This document shows positions 9,704 through 17,872 of a stretch of DNA of 64,000 nucleotides, in pieces. A model generated the notes under the pieces. That model was not told the origin of the DNA and did not search any database. It worked only from the letters and a program-made list of their open reading frames with translations. The stretch comes from Campylobacterales bacterium (lineage in GTDB: Bacteria > Campylobacterota > Campylobacteria > Campylobacterales > Sulfurimonadaceae), in contig JAPLGO010000001.1 in the NCBI GenBank assembly GCA_026390115.1, positions 98,978-162,977 on the forward strand. The letters run 5' to 3'. A program made the position numbers and the translations under genes. Every line of letters starts with the position of its first letter. The stretch's first letter is position 1.

Positions 9704-9951
9704 CAAAAGATGAGATTAAGATTATGATAATTGAGCAGATTTTAGAAGTTGCCCCCGATATAGGTGTGGATGAGATTACACCCGATGGGAATTTGCAGCG
9801 CTCTTTGGAAATTGATTCATTCGATTTCTTAAAAATACTTACTTCCATGCATGAAAAAACAGGGGTAGAAGTCCCCGAAGACGACTATGCAAAAGTTGCT
9901 ACACTCGAGAGCATGGCAGGCTATTTTGCTGAGCATTTATTAAATAAATAG
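9700..9951 (+). CDS. acyl-carrier-protein-like protein
   Basis: 83-aa acidic protein of the phosphopantetheine-binding family. The likely 4'-phosphopantetheine attachment serine is in EIDSFDFLKI, matching the DSL-type motif with Phe for Leu. The four-helix pattern and the length fit ACPs. It overlaps the E2 stop by 4 nt, so it belongs to the dehydrogenase operon and is not the housekeeping fatty-acid ACP beside fabF. I infer it may deliver octanoyl groups for E2 lipoylation by the divergent LplA/LipM-like protein. An alternative is a carrier for an unrelated acyl group. Confidence 0.82.
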   Translation: MTKDEIKIMIIEQILEVAPDIGVDEITPDGNLQRSLEIDSFDFLKILTSMHEKTGVEVPEDDYAKVATLESMAGYFAEHLLNK

Positions 9952-9963
9952 AAGGAGATGAAG

Positions 9964-10989
9964 ATGAATCATAACGCTTGGTTAAGCAAAAAACTAAAAA
10001 GCGGTAAAATCATGTGTGAAGCCTGTTCCCAGTCATGCACGCTTGATGAGGGAGAGTATGGGATTTGCGGAGTCAAAAGGGTTGTAGATGGGGAGCTGAA
10101 ACTTCTCGTATATGGGATAGCCGCTGCCGTAAATGTTGACCCCGTAGAGAAAAAACCTATGTTTCACTTTCTTCCAAAAAGCAAAGCCTTTTCAGTTGGA
10201 ACAGTAGGGTGCAACTTCTCATGTAAATTTTGCCAGAACTACGATATATCTCAATACCCTAAAGAACATAACCATCAGATTATCGGTCAGGAGTTCCCGC
10301 CAAATGAAATTGTAGAACTCGCAATCGCAAACAGATGTGATTCCATTGCATACACCTACAACGAGCCTGTGGTTTTCTTTGAATATACCTATGACACGGC
10401 TAGACTGGCAAAAGACAAGGGATTAAAAAATATCTATGTCACAAGCGGATATGAGACAAAAAAAGCCATTGATTTGCTTGCTCCTTACATTGAAGGAATG
10501 AATATTGACATCAAATCTTTTAGCGATGAGTTTTACAAAGAGATATGCGGTGCACGGCTAAAGCCGGTACTTGAAGCGGTAAAGTATGCGCATGAAAAAG
10601 GAATTTGGGTCGAGATTACAACGCTGCTTATTGAGGGCAAGAACGACTCGGACGAAGAGATTCGTGGTATCGCAAAATTTATCGCCTCCGTTGACACATC
10701 CATGCCATGGCACCTCTCAGCTTTCCACCCCATGTACAAAATGCTGGATGTTGCAAGAACTTCCACCGCAACCCTTCACAGAGCCTATAAAATTGGTCAA
10801 GAGGAGGGGCTGAACTATGTGTATGTAGGGAATATTGACGATAACGATTATGAGTCAACCTACTGTCCGGACTGCAAACATAAGGTGATAGAGAGAAGCG
10901 GCAATATCGGTCAATTTGTAACCAACCATCTTGATGAAAACGGAACCTGCCCTCATTGCGGATATAACCTTAAAGGGGTATGGGAATAA
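9964..10989 (+). CDS. amrS: AmmeMemoRadiSam-type radical SAM enzyme
   Basis: 341 aa. Start 9964 is chosen because AAGGAG (9952-9957) lies 6 nt before it, while it abuts the ATG at 9958. The radical-SAM cluster is CNFSCKFC, followed by QNYDISQYP. Upstream, VDPVEKKPMFHF, and at the C-terminus two CxxC pairs (CPDCKH, CPHCGY), are typical of the PflA-like family that co-occurs with AMMECR1 and Memo proteins. Its reaction is not established. No Memo or AMMECR1 gene is next to it here; it sits at the end of the dehydrogenase operon. Confidence 0.85.
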   Translation: MNHNAWLSKKLKSGKIMCEACSQSCTLDEGEYGICGVKRVVDGELKLLVYGIAAAVNVDPVEKKPMFHFLPKSKAFSVGTVGCNFSCKFCQNYDISQYPKEHNHQIIGQEFPPNEIVELAIANRCDSIAYTYNEPVVFFEYTYDTARLAKDKGLKNIYVTSGYETKKAIDLLAPYIEGMNIDIKSFSDEFYKEICGARLKPVLEAVKYAHEKGIWVEITTLLIEGKNDSDEEIRGIAKFIASVDTSMPWHLSAFHPMYKMLDVARTSTATLHRAYKIGQEEGLNYVYVGNIDDNDYESTYCPDCKHKVIERSGNIGQFVTNHLDENGTCPHCGYNLKGVWE

Positions 10990-11600
10990 TGATTTCTAAC
11001 ACAGAGCTAACCGAGAACCTGATAGATATAGAGGTACTATGTACAAAAAATATAATTGAAGCTTTTAAAAATGTGGACAGGGCAGATTTCGTTCGTGATT
11101 CGGCCGCTCCTGACATATATGAAGATTATCCTCTTCAGATAGGACATGGACAGACCATCTCTCAGCCAAGAACAGTGGCGATGATGATGGAGATGCTCTC
11201 TCCAAAAGAGGGAGAAAAAATTTTAGACATAGGAAGCGGCTCGGGTTGGACAACGGCACTTCTTGCCTTCATAGCTGGAGAGAGCGGCTCCGTAACCGGA
11301 GTGGAAAGAGTGAGTGAACTTGTAAAATTCGGAAACAGTAATCTTGCAAAGTATAACTTTAATAATGCAAAAATCATTCAAGCAAAAGCTAAATTGGGAA
11401 TAGTCGGTGAAGAATTTGATCGTATTTTGGTCTCTGCTGCCGCAAATGAATTTCCATTTGAGTTGACCGCGCAGCTAAAAATCGGCGGAAAACTTGTAAT
11501 TCCTGTCAGGGATTCAGTGTATGAGATAAAAAAAAATGAGGATGGAAAACTTGAGGCGAAGGAACACTACGGATTTTCATTTGTGCCGTTGATTTTCTGA
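10989..11600 (+). CDS. pcm: protein-L-isoaspartate O-methyltransferase family protein
   Basis: SAM-dependent methyltransferase of about 203 aa. The substrate-site signature GHGQTISQPRTVAMM and the SAM-binding ILDIGSGSGWTTALL are both present, with a later VSAAANEFP in place of the usual post-III motif. The family repairs isoaspartyl residues in damaged proteins. The start at 10989 shares one base with the previous stop (TAATG); AAGGGG about 10 nt upstream supports it over the ATG at 10980. It is the last gene of the operon; a structured repeat follows. Confidence 0.85.
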   Translation: MISNTELTENLIDIEVLCTKNIIEAFKNVDRADFVRDSAAPDIYEDYPLQIGHGQTISQPRTVAMMMEMLSPKEGEKILDIGSGSGWTTALLAFIAGESGSVTGVERVSELVKFGNSNLAKYNFNNAKIIQAKAKLGIVGEEFDRILVSAAANEFPFELTAQLKIGGKLVIPVRDSVYEIKKNEDGKLEAKEHYGFSFVPLIF

Positions 11601-11636
11601 ATAAAGACATTATAGTTCTTACTAAATCTCTTTTTT

Positions 11637-11718
11637 AGGTTGCTTCATGCCTATCGAGTGCCAAGAAAGGAAGAGCAACCTAGCAATCTTGGGATTGTAA
11701 AAAGTTTATAGTTTTTAC
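11637..11718. repeat. nested inverted repeats, candidate dispersed palindromic element
   Basis: Three inverted repeats sit in 82 bp: AGGTTGCTTC (11637-11646) with GAAGAGCAACCT ending at 11681, CAATC/GATTG (11684-11697), and GTAAAAA/TTTTTAC (11697-11718). The last abuts the stop of the GspE remnant on the minus strand and could terminate both convergent units. The remaining bases of 11601-11636 hold nothing I recognise. The layout resembles small palindromic repeats scattered in many genomes, but one copy cannot prove this. Confidence 0.45.
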
Positions 11719-12215
11719 CTAATCCGTTATTCGGCTCACTTCCTGCAAGCTCGTAATTTCTTGTAACAACTTTTTAAGCATATCATTTCTTATATCTGTA
11801 TAACCGCTATATCGGATATAGCGTTGCAGCTCTGCACTACTTTTATCATGTTCTATCATATCTCTTATCGTATCATCTACGCAAAAGTGTTCTACAACTG
11901 CTATCCGACCCAAATATTCGCTCTCTCTCTGCAGTGTTTACACCCAACTGCTTCATAAAGTTTCACCTTCTTATCCGGCAGAGACATAATCTCCTCTTTG
12001 TATTCACCAAAATGGTTCATCAGCTCTTCCTTGGAGAGTTGCACCTCTTTTTTACACTCATGGCAGAGGCGTCGCAGCAGTTTTTGAGAAACAACACTCA
12101 AAAGCCCGTCTGAAAGAAGATACTTATTTTTGTAGGAATCGTAGAGAGCCTGATTAGGAAGATACAATTTTTTTACACTCTGTATATTTAAATCTGCTTT
12201 AAGTTTAAAAAAGCA
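11719..12215 (-). pseudogene. GspE/PilB-type secretion ATPase, C-terminal remnant with frameshift
   Basis: Two overlapping reading frames join into one protein-like sequence. The upstream part has VVSQKLLRRLCHECKKE, matching the LAQRLVRxLC..C segment of GspE/PulE ATPases, and a second CxxC (CKHCRE), giving the tetracysteine zinc site. The continuation (EYLGRIAVVEHF) lies in another frame. Both frames meet at an (AG)5 run near 11925-11935; removing one AG restores continuity. Walker A and B, the Asp box and the whole N-terminal domain are missing: the frame opens only at 12215. This is a dead fragment of a type II secretion/type IV pilus-like motor, and no intact partner genes are near. Confidence 0.72.
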
Positions 12216-12266
12216 TTAGCCTCGTTATAATTGCGAAATAATAGATTTAATAACAAAGAAGAGCTT

Positions 12267-13322
12267 ATGAAAACAATGAATATTTTTACAGATAAAGAAG
12301 ATTCTCTTCCAAGTGGCAGAGCAGATTTTTTACTGGCGGCATGCGTGACGAGAACATGTGAGATTGAGGGGATAACACAAGCTGGAATACCCGGTATGAT
12401 TCCTCTTACTCCAACCCTTGATGCAGAGTTTATTATAAACGAGAAGGTCTTCTCACTGGGCGAGCTGGCAGAGACCCCAAACGGTGTTCCGACCCCCGCC
12501 GTCATAACAAGAGCCGTACACAATCTTGTCCCTTTCACGCGAATTGAGATTTTAAATCTCGGTCTTGATGTAACTCCAAAGAGTGTAACATGCCATGACT
12601 TTGAAATAGCTCCATCCGGTTCCATCAGCGAAGGTGCGGGCATAGACGTCAGAGATGTTTTTTCTAAAGGTATGGCATACGGAAAGAGTTATGAGCTAAA
12701 AGGAAACTACCTTATTTTAGCCGAGAGCACTCCAAGCGGAACAACGACTGCTATGGCTACCGCACTCGCTCTTGGATATGACTGCAGAGACGATTTCTCT
12801 TCCAGTTTTAAAGATGTGCCAAAGAGTATAAAAGATGAAACTGTTACAAAGGCTCTCTCTCTTCTAAACTCCGATATGTCAAATATAGAGAAGCTTTCCA
12901 TAGTAAGCGATAACATGCTCATTTTTTGTGCCGGGTTTTTGCTTGAAGCTTCAAGAAGATTTCATGTTGTTTTAGCAGGAGGAACGCAGATGGCGGCTTG
13001 TTTGCTTGTAGCAGACAAGCTAAGAGAGGATGTTTTTATGAGAGTAAAAGATAAAAATATAACCCTTGCTACAACTGAATGGGTAACTAAAGATAAAAAC
13101 TCAGATATTGCACACATATTATCTCAGTTAAGCTTTACTCCGCATGCCGTTTATACTACATTTTCATTTAAAAACGCAACGATTCCCATCCTTAAAAAAT
13201 ATGATGAAGGAGAAGCTAAAGAGGGGGTTGGAGCAGGTGCTGCTCTTGGTTATGCAGTTGCAAATAATATAACTCAAGATAATATTCTAGAAAAAATCGA
13301 ATACATTTTATATAAAATTTGA
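12267..13322 (+). CDS. CobT-like nicotinate phosphoribosyltransferase family protein (TIGR00303 type)
   Basis: 351 aa from ATG 12267, with GAAGAG just upstream; an in-frame ATG at 12231 has no support. It resembles the archaeal-type CobT-like family that would attach ribose phosphate to the cobamide lower-ligand base: GRADFLLAACVTRTCEIEGITQAGIPGM near the N-terminus, a Gly-rich VLAGGTQMAA segment, and a C-terminal Gly-rich GVGAGAALGYA loop. It differs from the standard bacterial CobT. No other cobalamin genes are nearby. The role in lower-ligand activation is family knowledge, not shown here. Confidence 0.75.
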   Translation: MKTMNIFTDKEDSLPSGRADFLLAACVTRTCEIEGITQAGIPGMIPLTPTLDAEFIINEKVFSLGELAETPNGVPTPAVITRAVHNLVPFTRIEILNLGLDVTPKSVTCHDFEIAPSGSISEGAGIDVRDVFSKGMAYGKSYELKGNYLILAESTPSGTTTAMATALALGYDCRDDFSSSFKDVPKSIKDETVTKALSLLNSDMSNIEKLSIVSDNMLIFCAGFLLEASRRFHVVLAGGTQMAACLLVADKLREDVFMRVKDKNITLATTEWVTKDKNSDIAHILSQLSFTPHAVYTTFSFKNATIPILKKYDEGEAKEGVGAGAALGYAVANNITQDNILEKIEYILYKI

Positions 13323-13344
13323 TATTTTCCGAGGACTATTAAGG

Positions 13345-13350
13345 TATAAT
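13345..13350 (+). promoter_or_regulatory. TATAAT -10 box for the chemoreceptor gene
   Basis: A perfect TATAAT lies 33 nt before the ATG at 13384, followed by a T-rich leader and AGGAA as ribosome site. It has no recognisable -35, as is usual for sigma-70 promoters in this phylum. It falls just after the stop of the CobT-like gene, so the chemoreceptor is transcribed on its own. Confidence 0.5.
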
Positions 13351-13383
13351 TTTTTTTAAAGTTTTTTAGTATTAGGAATTATT

Positions 13384-14973
13384 ATGTTTCAAACAGTAAA
13401 ATCAAAAGTTGTCGTTTCTGTTTTAGCACTTAGTATTATGGGGCTTATAGGAAGTGTTTCCTATCTCTCCTCAACTCTCAATGAGTTATCCAATAAAGCA
13501 ACGCAACAATCACTAAGCATGCTGAGTCAATCTATTTTTCAGACAATGACAGGAAGTATGATGATGGGCGATCCTGCGGTTGTTCAAGATACATATAAAC
13601 ATGCCAGAGCAATAGAAGGTATAGACTCTCTTGACATAACAAAATCAAAAGCTGTTTTAGAAATTTATCCATCAGACAAGCCAATTACAACAGACGAACT
13701 CATACAAGATACATTAAACAATGGCACTTCAAAAATTGTAGAGAGCAATACAAACGGTCACCATACAATACGGATGCTTAAGCCTATGGTTGCAGAAGCC
13801 AAATGCCTCTCCTGCCACTATAACGCAAAAGAGGGGTATGTTCTTGGTGCGATGGATTTAGTAATTTCACTAGATAAAAATGATGCAGATATTTTTTCAA
13901 CACAAAGAACACTTTTAATAACACTCCTTGTCGGTTCTATTATTTTTGCTGTTCTCGCCAGTATATTTTTTATGAGAGAAATTTTCAATCCACTTTCTGA
14001 TTTGAAAAGCCGTATTTCTGAGCTTGTCGGGGGAGATAAAGATTTAACAAAACGATTGGCTGATAAAAGTGGAAATGAGTTCGGAGATGCCGCAAAAGAG
14101 GTAAATAAATTTATAGAGATGATTCAAGATACCGTCAATGAAGTCAAATCTCTAGGTCATGAGAATTCATCCATCGCTTCAGAGATTGAAAACTCCAGCC
14201 ATGTCATAGGAAAAAGCACTTTGGAAGAGCAAAAGATAGTCGGAGAAACAACTCAAAAAAGTGAAGCAATCAAAGGTCTTTTAGTTCAAAGCATAGAAGC
14301 AACCGAGCAGACGCAGCATGCTGTTCAGGAGGCAGGTGTTGAACTTGATACTGCAAGGGAGTCTCTCTCCATGTTAAGCCATGAAGTGGGTCTGTTTGTA
14401 GAGATAGAAAATGAGCTCTCCTCTGAACTTTCGGGTCTTAAAAACAATGCAGATCAAGTAAAAGATGTGTTGAATGTTATAAAAGATATAGCAGAGCAGA
14501 CAAACCTTTTGGCTCTCAATGCAGCCATAGAAGCAGCAAGAGCAGGTGAACATGGAAGAGGATTTGCGGTTGTGGCAGACGAGGTAAGAAAACTGGCAGA
14601 GAGAACCCAAAAAAGCCTGACAGAAATTGACATGAGCGTAAGTACAATTGTTCAATCCATAAACGATGTAAGCGACAAAATGCACAAAAATGCAAAAAAT
14701 ATAGAAAACCTTACAAATATCTCTAGCGAAGTAGAAGATAAAATTCACACAACATCAAGAGCTATGAATCTATCAAACGAAGTAGCAACAAAATCTAAAG
14801 AAGATAGTCTAAAAATGTCTAAAAATATAGAGGAAATTATAAAAGATATAGCAAAAATCGAGTCTCTCTCAACAAAAAATGGCACAAGTGTCGAGAGAAT
14901 TGAGAGTGATCTAAAAAGACTTGTACAAGTGGCCAACTCACTTCAAGCAACCATAGATGAATTTAAAAGCTAG
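13384..14973 (+). CDS. methyl-accepting chemotaxis protein with CXXCH haem motif in the sensor domain
   Basis: 529-aa transmembrane chemoreceptor. A first membrane helix lies at about residues 10-30, a periplasmic sensor at 31-175, and a second helix at about 178-200. A HAMP segment follows, then a long cytoplasmic coiled coil with the conserved hairpin tip ([18 protein letters not shown]). The sensor holds C141-L-S-C144-H145, a c-type haem attachment motif, in a context like the DUF3365/Tll0287-type haem domain. The protein would report redox state, oxygen or nitric oxide to CheA/CheW. The N-terminal hydrophobic helix would take it through the membrane, where cytochrome c maturation works. 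Confidence 0.9.
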   Translation: MFQTVKSKVVVSVLALSIMGLIGSVSYLSSTLNELSNKATQQSLSMLSQSIFQTMTGSMMMGDPAVVQDTYKHARAIEGIDSLDITKSKAVLEIYPSDKPITTDELIQDTLNNGTSKIVESNTNGHHTIRMLKPMVAEAKCLSCHYNAKEGYVLGAMDLVISLDKNDADIFSTQRTLLITLLVGSIIFAVLASIFFMREIFNPLSDLKSRISELVGGDKDLTKRLADKSGNEFGDAAKEVNKFIEMIQDTVNEVKSLGHENSSIASEIENSSHVIGKSTLEEQKIVGETTQKSEAIKGLLVQSIEATEQTQHAVQEAGVELDTARESLSMLSHEVGLFVEIENELSSELSGLKNNADQVKDVLNVIKDIAEQTNLLALNAAIEAARAGEHGRGFAVVADEVRKLAERTQKSLTEIDMSVSTIVQSINDVSDKMHKNAKNIENLTNISSEVEDKIHTTSRAMNLSNEVATKSKEDSLKMSKNIEEIIKDIAKIESLSTKNGTSVERIESDLKRLVQVANSLQATIDEFKS

Positions 14974-14994
14974 GCGTTATCACTGATGTTATGC

Positions 14995-15020
14995 ACTAAA
15001 ACGGACGCGTCCGTTTTAGT
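14995..15020. terminator. perfect 26-bp palindrome, bidirectional terminator and repeat copy A
   Basis: ACTAAAACGGAC..GTCCGTTTTAGT is a perfect palindrome with A-tract, GC core and T-tract in both directions, as in bidirectional intrinsic terminators. It lies between the convergent chemoreceptor and helicase genes and touches the helicase stop codon. A near-identical sequence occurs at 20315-20340, so it is also a dispersed repeat. Confidence 0.75.
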
Positions 15021-17815
15021 TAGTCATATCTGCGGTTAGTTCTCCCTTTTTGACCCGTGTAGTGTCTTTTAAAACATGATTGACAAATTGTATATTTTGA
15101 GTTCATCGGCAGTGCTGCTTGGCACATTCTGCATCTTGGAACAAAATGGCTCTGCTGAAGAGAATCCTCTATAAATTTATTCAGAATATGTCGTGACTTT
15201 CGCGCTAAATCTGCATCTAGAAAGTACTCTTTAAACCTGTAGCTAAGCCACAAATAGAGCGAAATCTCTTTTACCATATCTTCAGCCCGCAAAAGCTCCT
15301 CGGTAGTTTGAGCAAAACTTCCGCTCAACATTGGTGGCACGTAGATAACAGGCATTTTTTTCTCTAATGCCAAAATATAACTTTCATAGGATGCCACGAT
15401 ATAAGGTGATTTCAGAGTAAGCGGTGCACATGCAAGATGATACTTGGTGGCGATATCCAAATCATAGGTATCAACAATTTTTGCAGCCTCAACCATGTCA
15501 TCTAAATTTGAAGCGTGAAACGGACCACTGAACTCCATGTTCTCGACAAAAAATCGTAACACCTCTTTGAGTGATCTCTCCTCTAGAATATTACTCACTA
15601 ACTTTATATGTTCTAGATTTGCCATAACCCTAAAAGGCACTGTTATCTTTTTTGCCTCTTTATAAAAATTCTTTTTTACAATACTTAAAACTTCGCTGTC
15701 TAATGCTCCGACAAAACCTTTCTCATGAAGCCCAAATCTGCCGGCTCTTCCAGAGATTTGATGCACTTCTGAGGGTTCTAAATTTCTTTGGCTTATGCCG
15801 TCAAACTTATCCGCCTTAGAAAAGAGTATGGTTTGAATCGGCAGATTCATTCCCATGGCTATGGCATCGGTTGCTATAAGTATCTGTGTCTCTTTTTCTC
15901 TAAACCTTCTCGCCTCTTCCCGTCTCACTTCAGGTGAAAGATTTCCATAAACAACGCTTACTTTGAAAAATTTTGAAAAATTCTGCTTGAGTTTTAATAC
16001 ATCTTTTCTGCTAAAAGCAATAATCGCCGTCCCTTCTTTTACATCTCTCACATGTGTCGGCTCATCTAAAAGAACAAGAGGATTCTTTCTCTCAAATTCT
16101 ATAATTTCAAGCTCTTCACCCAGATACTCTGCAAGGGCAATAATCGCCTCTTTAGCATTAGGTGAGCCAGTCATAATAATCTCTTTTGCAGGTGCGCCGA
16201 TAATGGCATTTGCCCAAGCCCAGCCACGGTCTCGGTCATCTATCATCTGCACCTCATCTATGACACAGACATCCACATCCACCTCAAAATTGAGCATCTC
16301 TATTGTAGAACTTATATGTGTTGCCTCTTCATTTAAAAGCTGCTCCTCTCCCGTGATGAGTGAAGTTTCAATACCCTTTGCTTTAAGCGTTTCATACCCT
16401 TCAAGGGCAAGCAATCTGAGAGGTGCAAGATAATAACCCGTATCTGCACTTTGGAGCTTCTGCATAGCTTGGTAGGTTTTCCCGCTGTTTGTCGGACCAA
16501 TGTGAAGAATCAGTTTTCTTCGCATCTGTCTCGCCATGGGAAAGAGGTTTTTAAAATCCCTTATGGTTCGTGCGAGAAGAGCTTGTCTCTGTTTTTTTAT
16601 AAGCTGCTCATGGATATTGAACATAAATGTTTTGATAGTTTTTCTAGCTGCTTTTGAGCTTATAGCAAGAGATTTTGACAACAAATCAACCAAAATTTCA
16701 TATACTTTTTGATGAAGTTGCTCATCGCTGAAATGAAGCAGAGTCGCATAACTTCCGCACTCATCCATAAGACTCTTTAACGAATGTAAAAAGTTCTCTT
16801 CATTCTCTTTTTTTGCACTCTGCACAGCTTCATCAATGTTCAGTTCATTCGCATTCCAGATATCTTCTAAAAGAGAGTTTAGCTCTATATGAACTTCTAA
16901 ATTGTATGGAATTTTTATGGTTGAATAGGGCAAAACAAATTGCTCTTGCATGATTATAAGAATTTCATCGGAATGTGCATTCACATCTGAGAGGGTTATA
17001 TTTTTTTCAAGAATCTCTTTTAAGATTTCTCTCTTTAGAGCCGGAAACTGCAGTTTTGACTTTGGCGGTGCAGAGCGAAGTGCATTTAAAATCTGTTCTT
17101 GCGTCAAATAGGGGTGGGGATCTTTTATATTTGCCAAAAATGTATCTATATTTTTTTGTTTTTGTGCAGCTGCCGCCTCTTTGTCAAGAGTTACTTTTTG
17201 GACTATCTCATCAATGCTACTCTCTAACAGATAGTTATAATCGTAGGCTTTTGTATTGAGCGTCACTATTTTGTGAAAGGTTTGCCCGTAAAGCTGATAT
17301 TTTATCGAAGCGTTAAATTCAAGCATGTCATCGATGTCAAAAACCCCATCAAGCCTCTTCTGCAACTCCTCTTTTTTTAAATCAAATCGGATATGCAGAA
17401 GTTTCGCTTCCATCTTCTCTAAAGTGATTTTTTTGCTTCTCACCTCCATAAAGGCAGAACTAAGCAGAGCAGCCTCTTCGGGCGTTACATGTAACTCCTG
17501 CAAAAGAGCATCTATCTTCTGGTTTCTGTCTTGGTTTTGCTCTTTTGGGGCAGTCGAATAGTAGATGATTTCGTTTGCATGAAAAAAGTTTAGAATCTCT
17601 TGACGGAAATCGCTGTCTGCTTCGCTCCAAAGCATCCGAATAGTTTTTATGAGAACTTTTTTATTATGCTCAATATCGTAAATGCCGAGGTAGTGGCAAA
17701 GTTCACTCAGCGTCTCAACGCTAACCCGTTCAATGCCCACATCAAAAGGGTCATTATCAAAATATTTTTTGATTTTCTGATTTATTTTTGTATTTTTTTT
17801 GTGTTTATTAGCCAT
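15020..17815 (-). CDS. Suv3-like DExH-box RNA helicase
   Basis: 931-aa superfamily-2 helicase. The N-terminal ~400 residues are helical with no domain I can name. The motor core begins with Walker A HIGPTNSGKTYQA, then YLAPLRLLALEGYE and LITGEEQ, and the DExH box is VIDEVQMI; later come TGSPNAKE, AFSRKDV and HQISGRAGRFG (motif VI). This order is distinctive for mitochondrial SUV3 and its bacterial relatives, which unwind RNA for exoribonucleases. The C-terminus adds a CxxC...CxxC zinc-finger-like tail (CRMCQ, CQSCF). I infer a role in RNA turnover; a partner nuclease is not encoded nearby. It stands alone between two unrelated units. Confidence 0.88.
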   Translation of the reverse strand: MANKHKKNTKINQKIKKYFDNDPFDVGIERVSVETLSELCHYLGIYDIEHNKKVLIKTIRMLWSEADSDFRQEILNFFHANEIIYYSTAPKEQNQDRNQKIDALLQELHVTPEEAALLSSAFMEVRSKKITLEKMEAKLLHIRFDLKKEELQKRLDGVFDIDDMLEFNASIKYQLYGQTFHKIVTLNTKAYDYNYLLESSIDEIVQKVTLDKEAAAAQKQKNIDTFLANIKDPHPYLTQEQILNALRSAPPKSKLQFPALKREILKEILEKNITLSDVNAHSDEILIIMQEQFVLPYSTIKIPYNLEVHIELNSLLEDIWNANELNIDEAVQSAKKENEENFLHSLKSLMDECGSYATLLHFSDEQLHQKVYEILVDLLSKSLAISSKAARKTIKTFMFNIHEQLIKKQRQALLARTIRDFKNLFPMARQMRRKLILHIGPTNSGKTYQAMQKLQSADTGYYLAPLRLLALEGYETLKAKGIETSLITGEEQLLNEEATHISSTIEMLNFEVDVDVCVIDEVQMIDDRDRGWAWANAIIGAPAKEIIMTGSPNAKEAIIALAEYLGEELEIIEFERKNPLVLLDEPTHVRDVKEGTAIIAFSRKDVLKLKQNFSKFFKVSVVYGNLSPEVRREEARRFREKETQILIATDAIAMGMNLPIQTILFSKADKFDGISQRNLEPSEVHQISGRAGRFGLHEKGFVGALDSEVLSIVKKNFYKEAKKITVPFRVMANLEHIKLVSNILEERSLKEVLRFFVENMEFSGPFHASNLDDMVEAAKIVDTYDLDIATKYHLACAPLTLKSPYIVASYESYILALEKKMPVIYVPPMLSGSFAQTTEELLRAEDMVKEISLYLWLSYRFKEYFLDADLARKSRHILNKFIEDSLQQSHFVPRCRMCQAALPMNSKYTICQSCFKRHYTGQKGRTNRRYD

Positions 17816-17872
17816 GCGAAATTGTAGCTAAATATCATTTATAAGAAAATTTGTGACCATGTCGTCCTTTCA

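Noticed and set aside
11637-11718. Integron attC-like site
   Set aside because: The core RYYYAAC/GTTRRRY boxes do not fit, and no integrase or cassette array is present.
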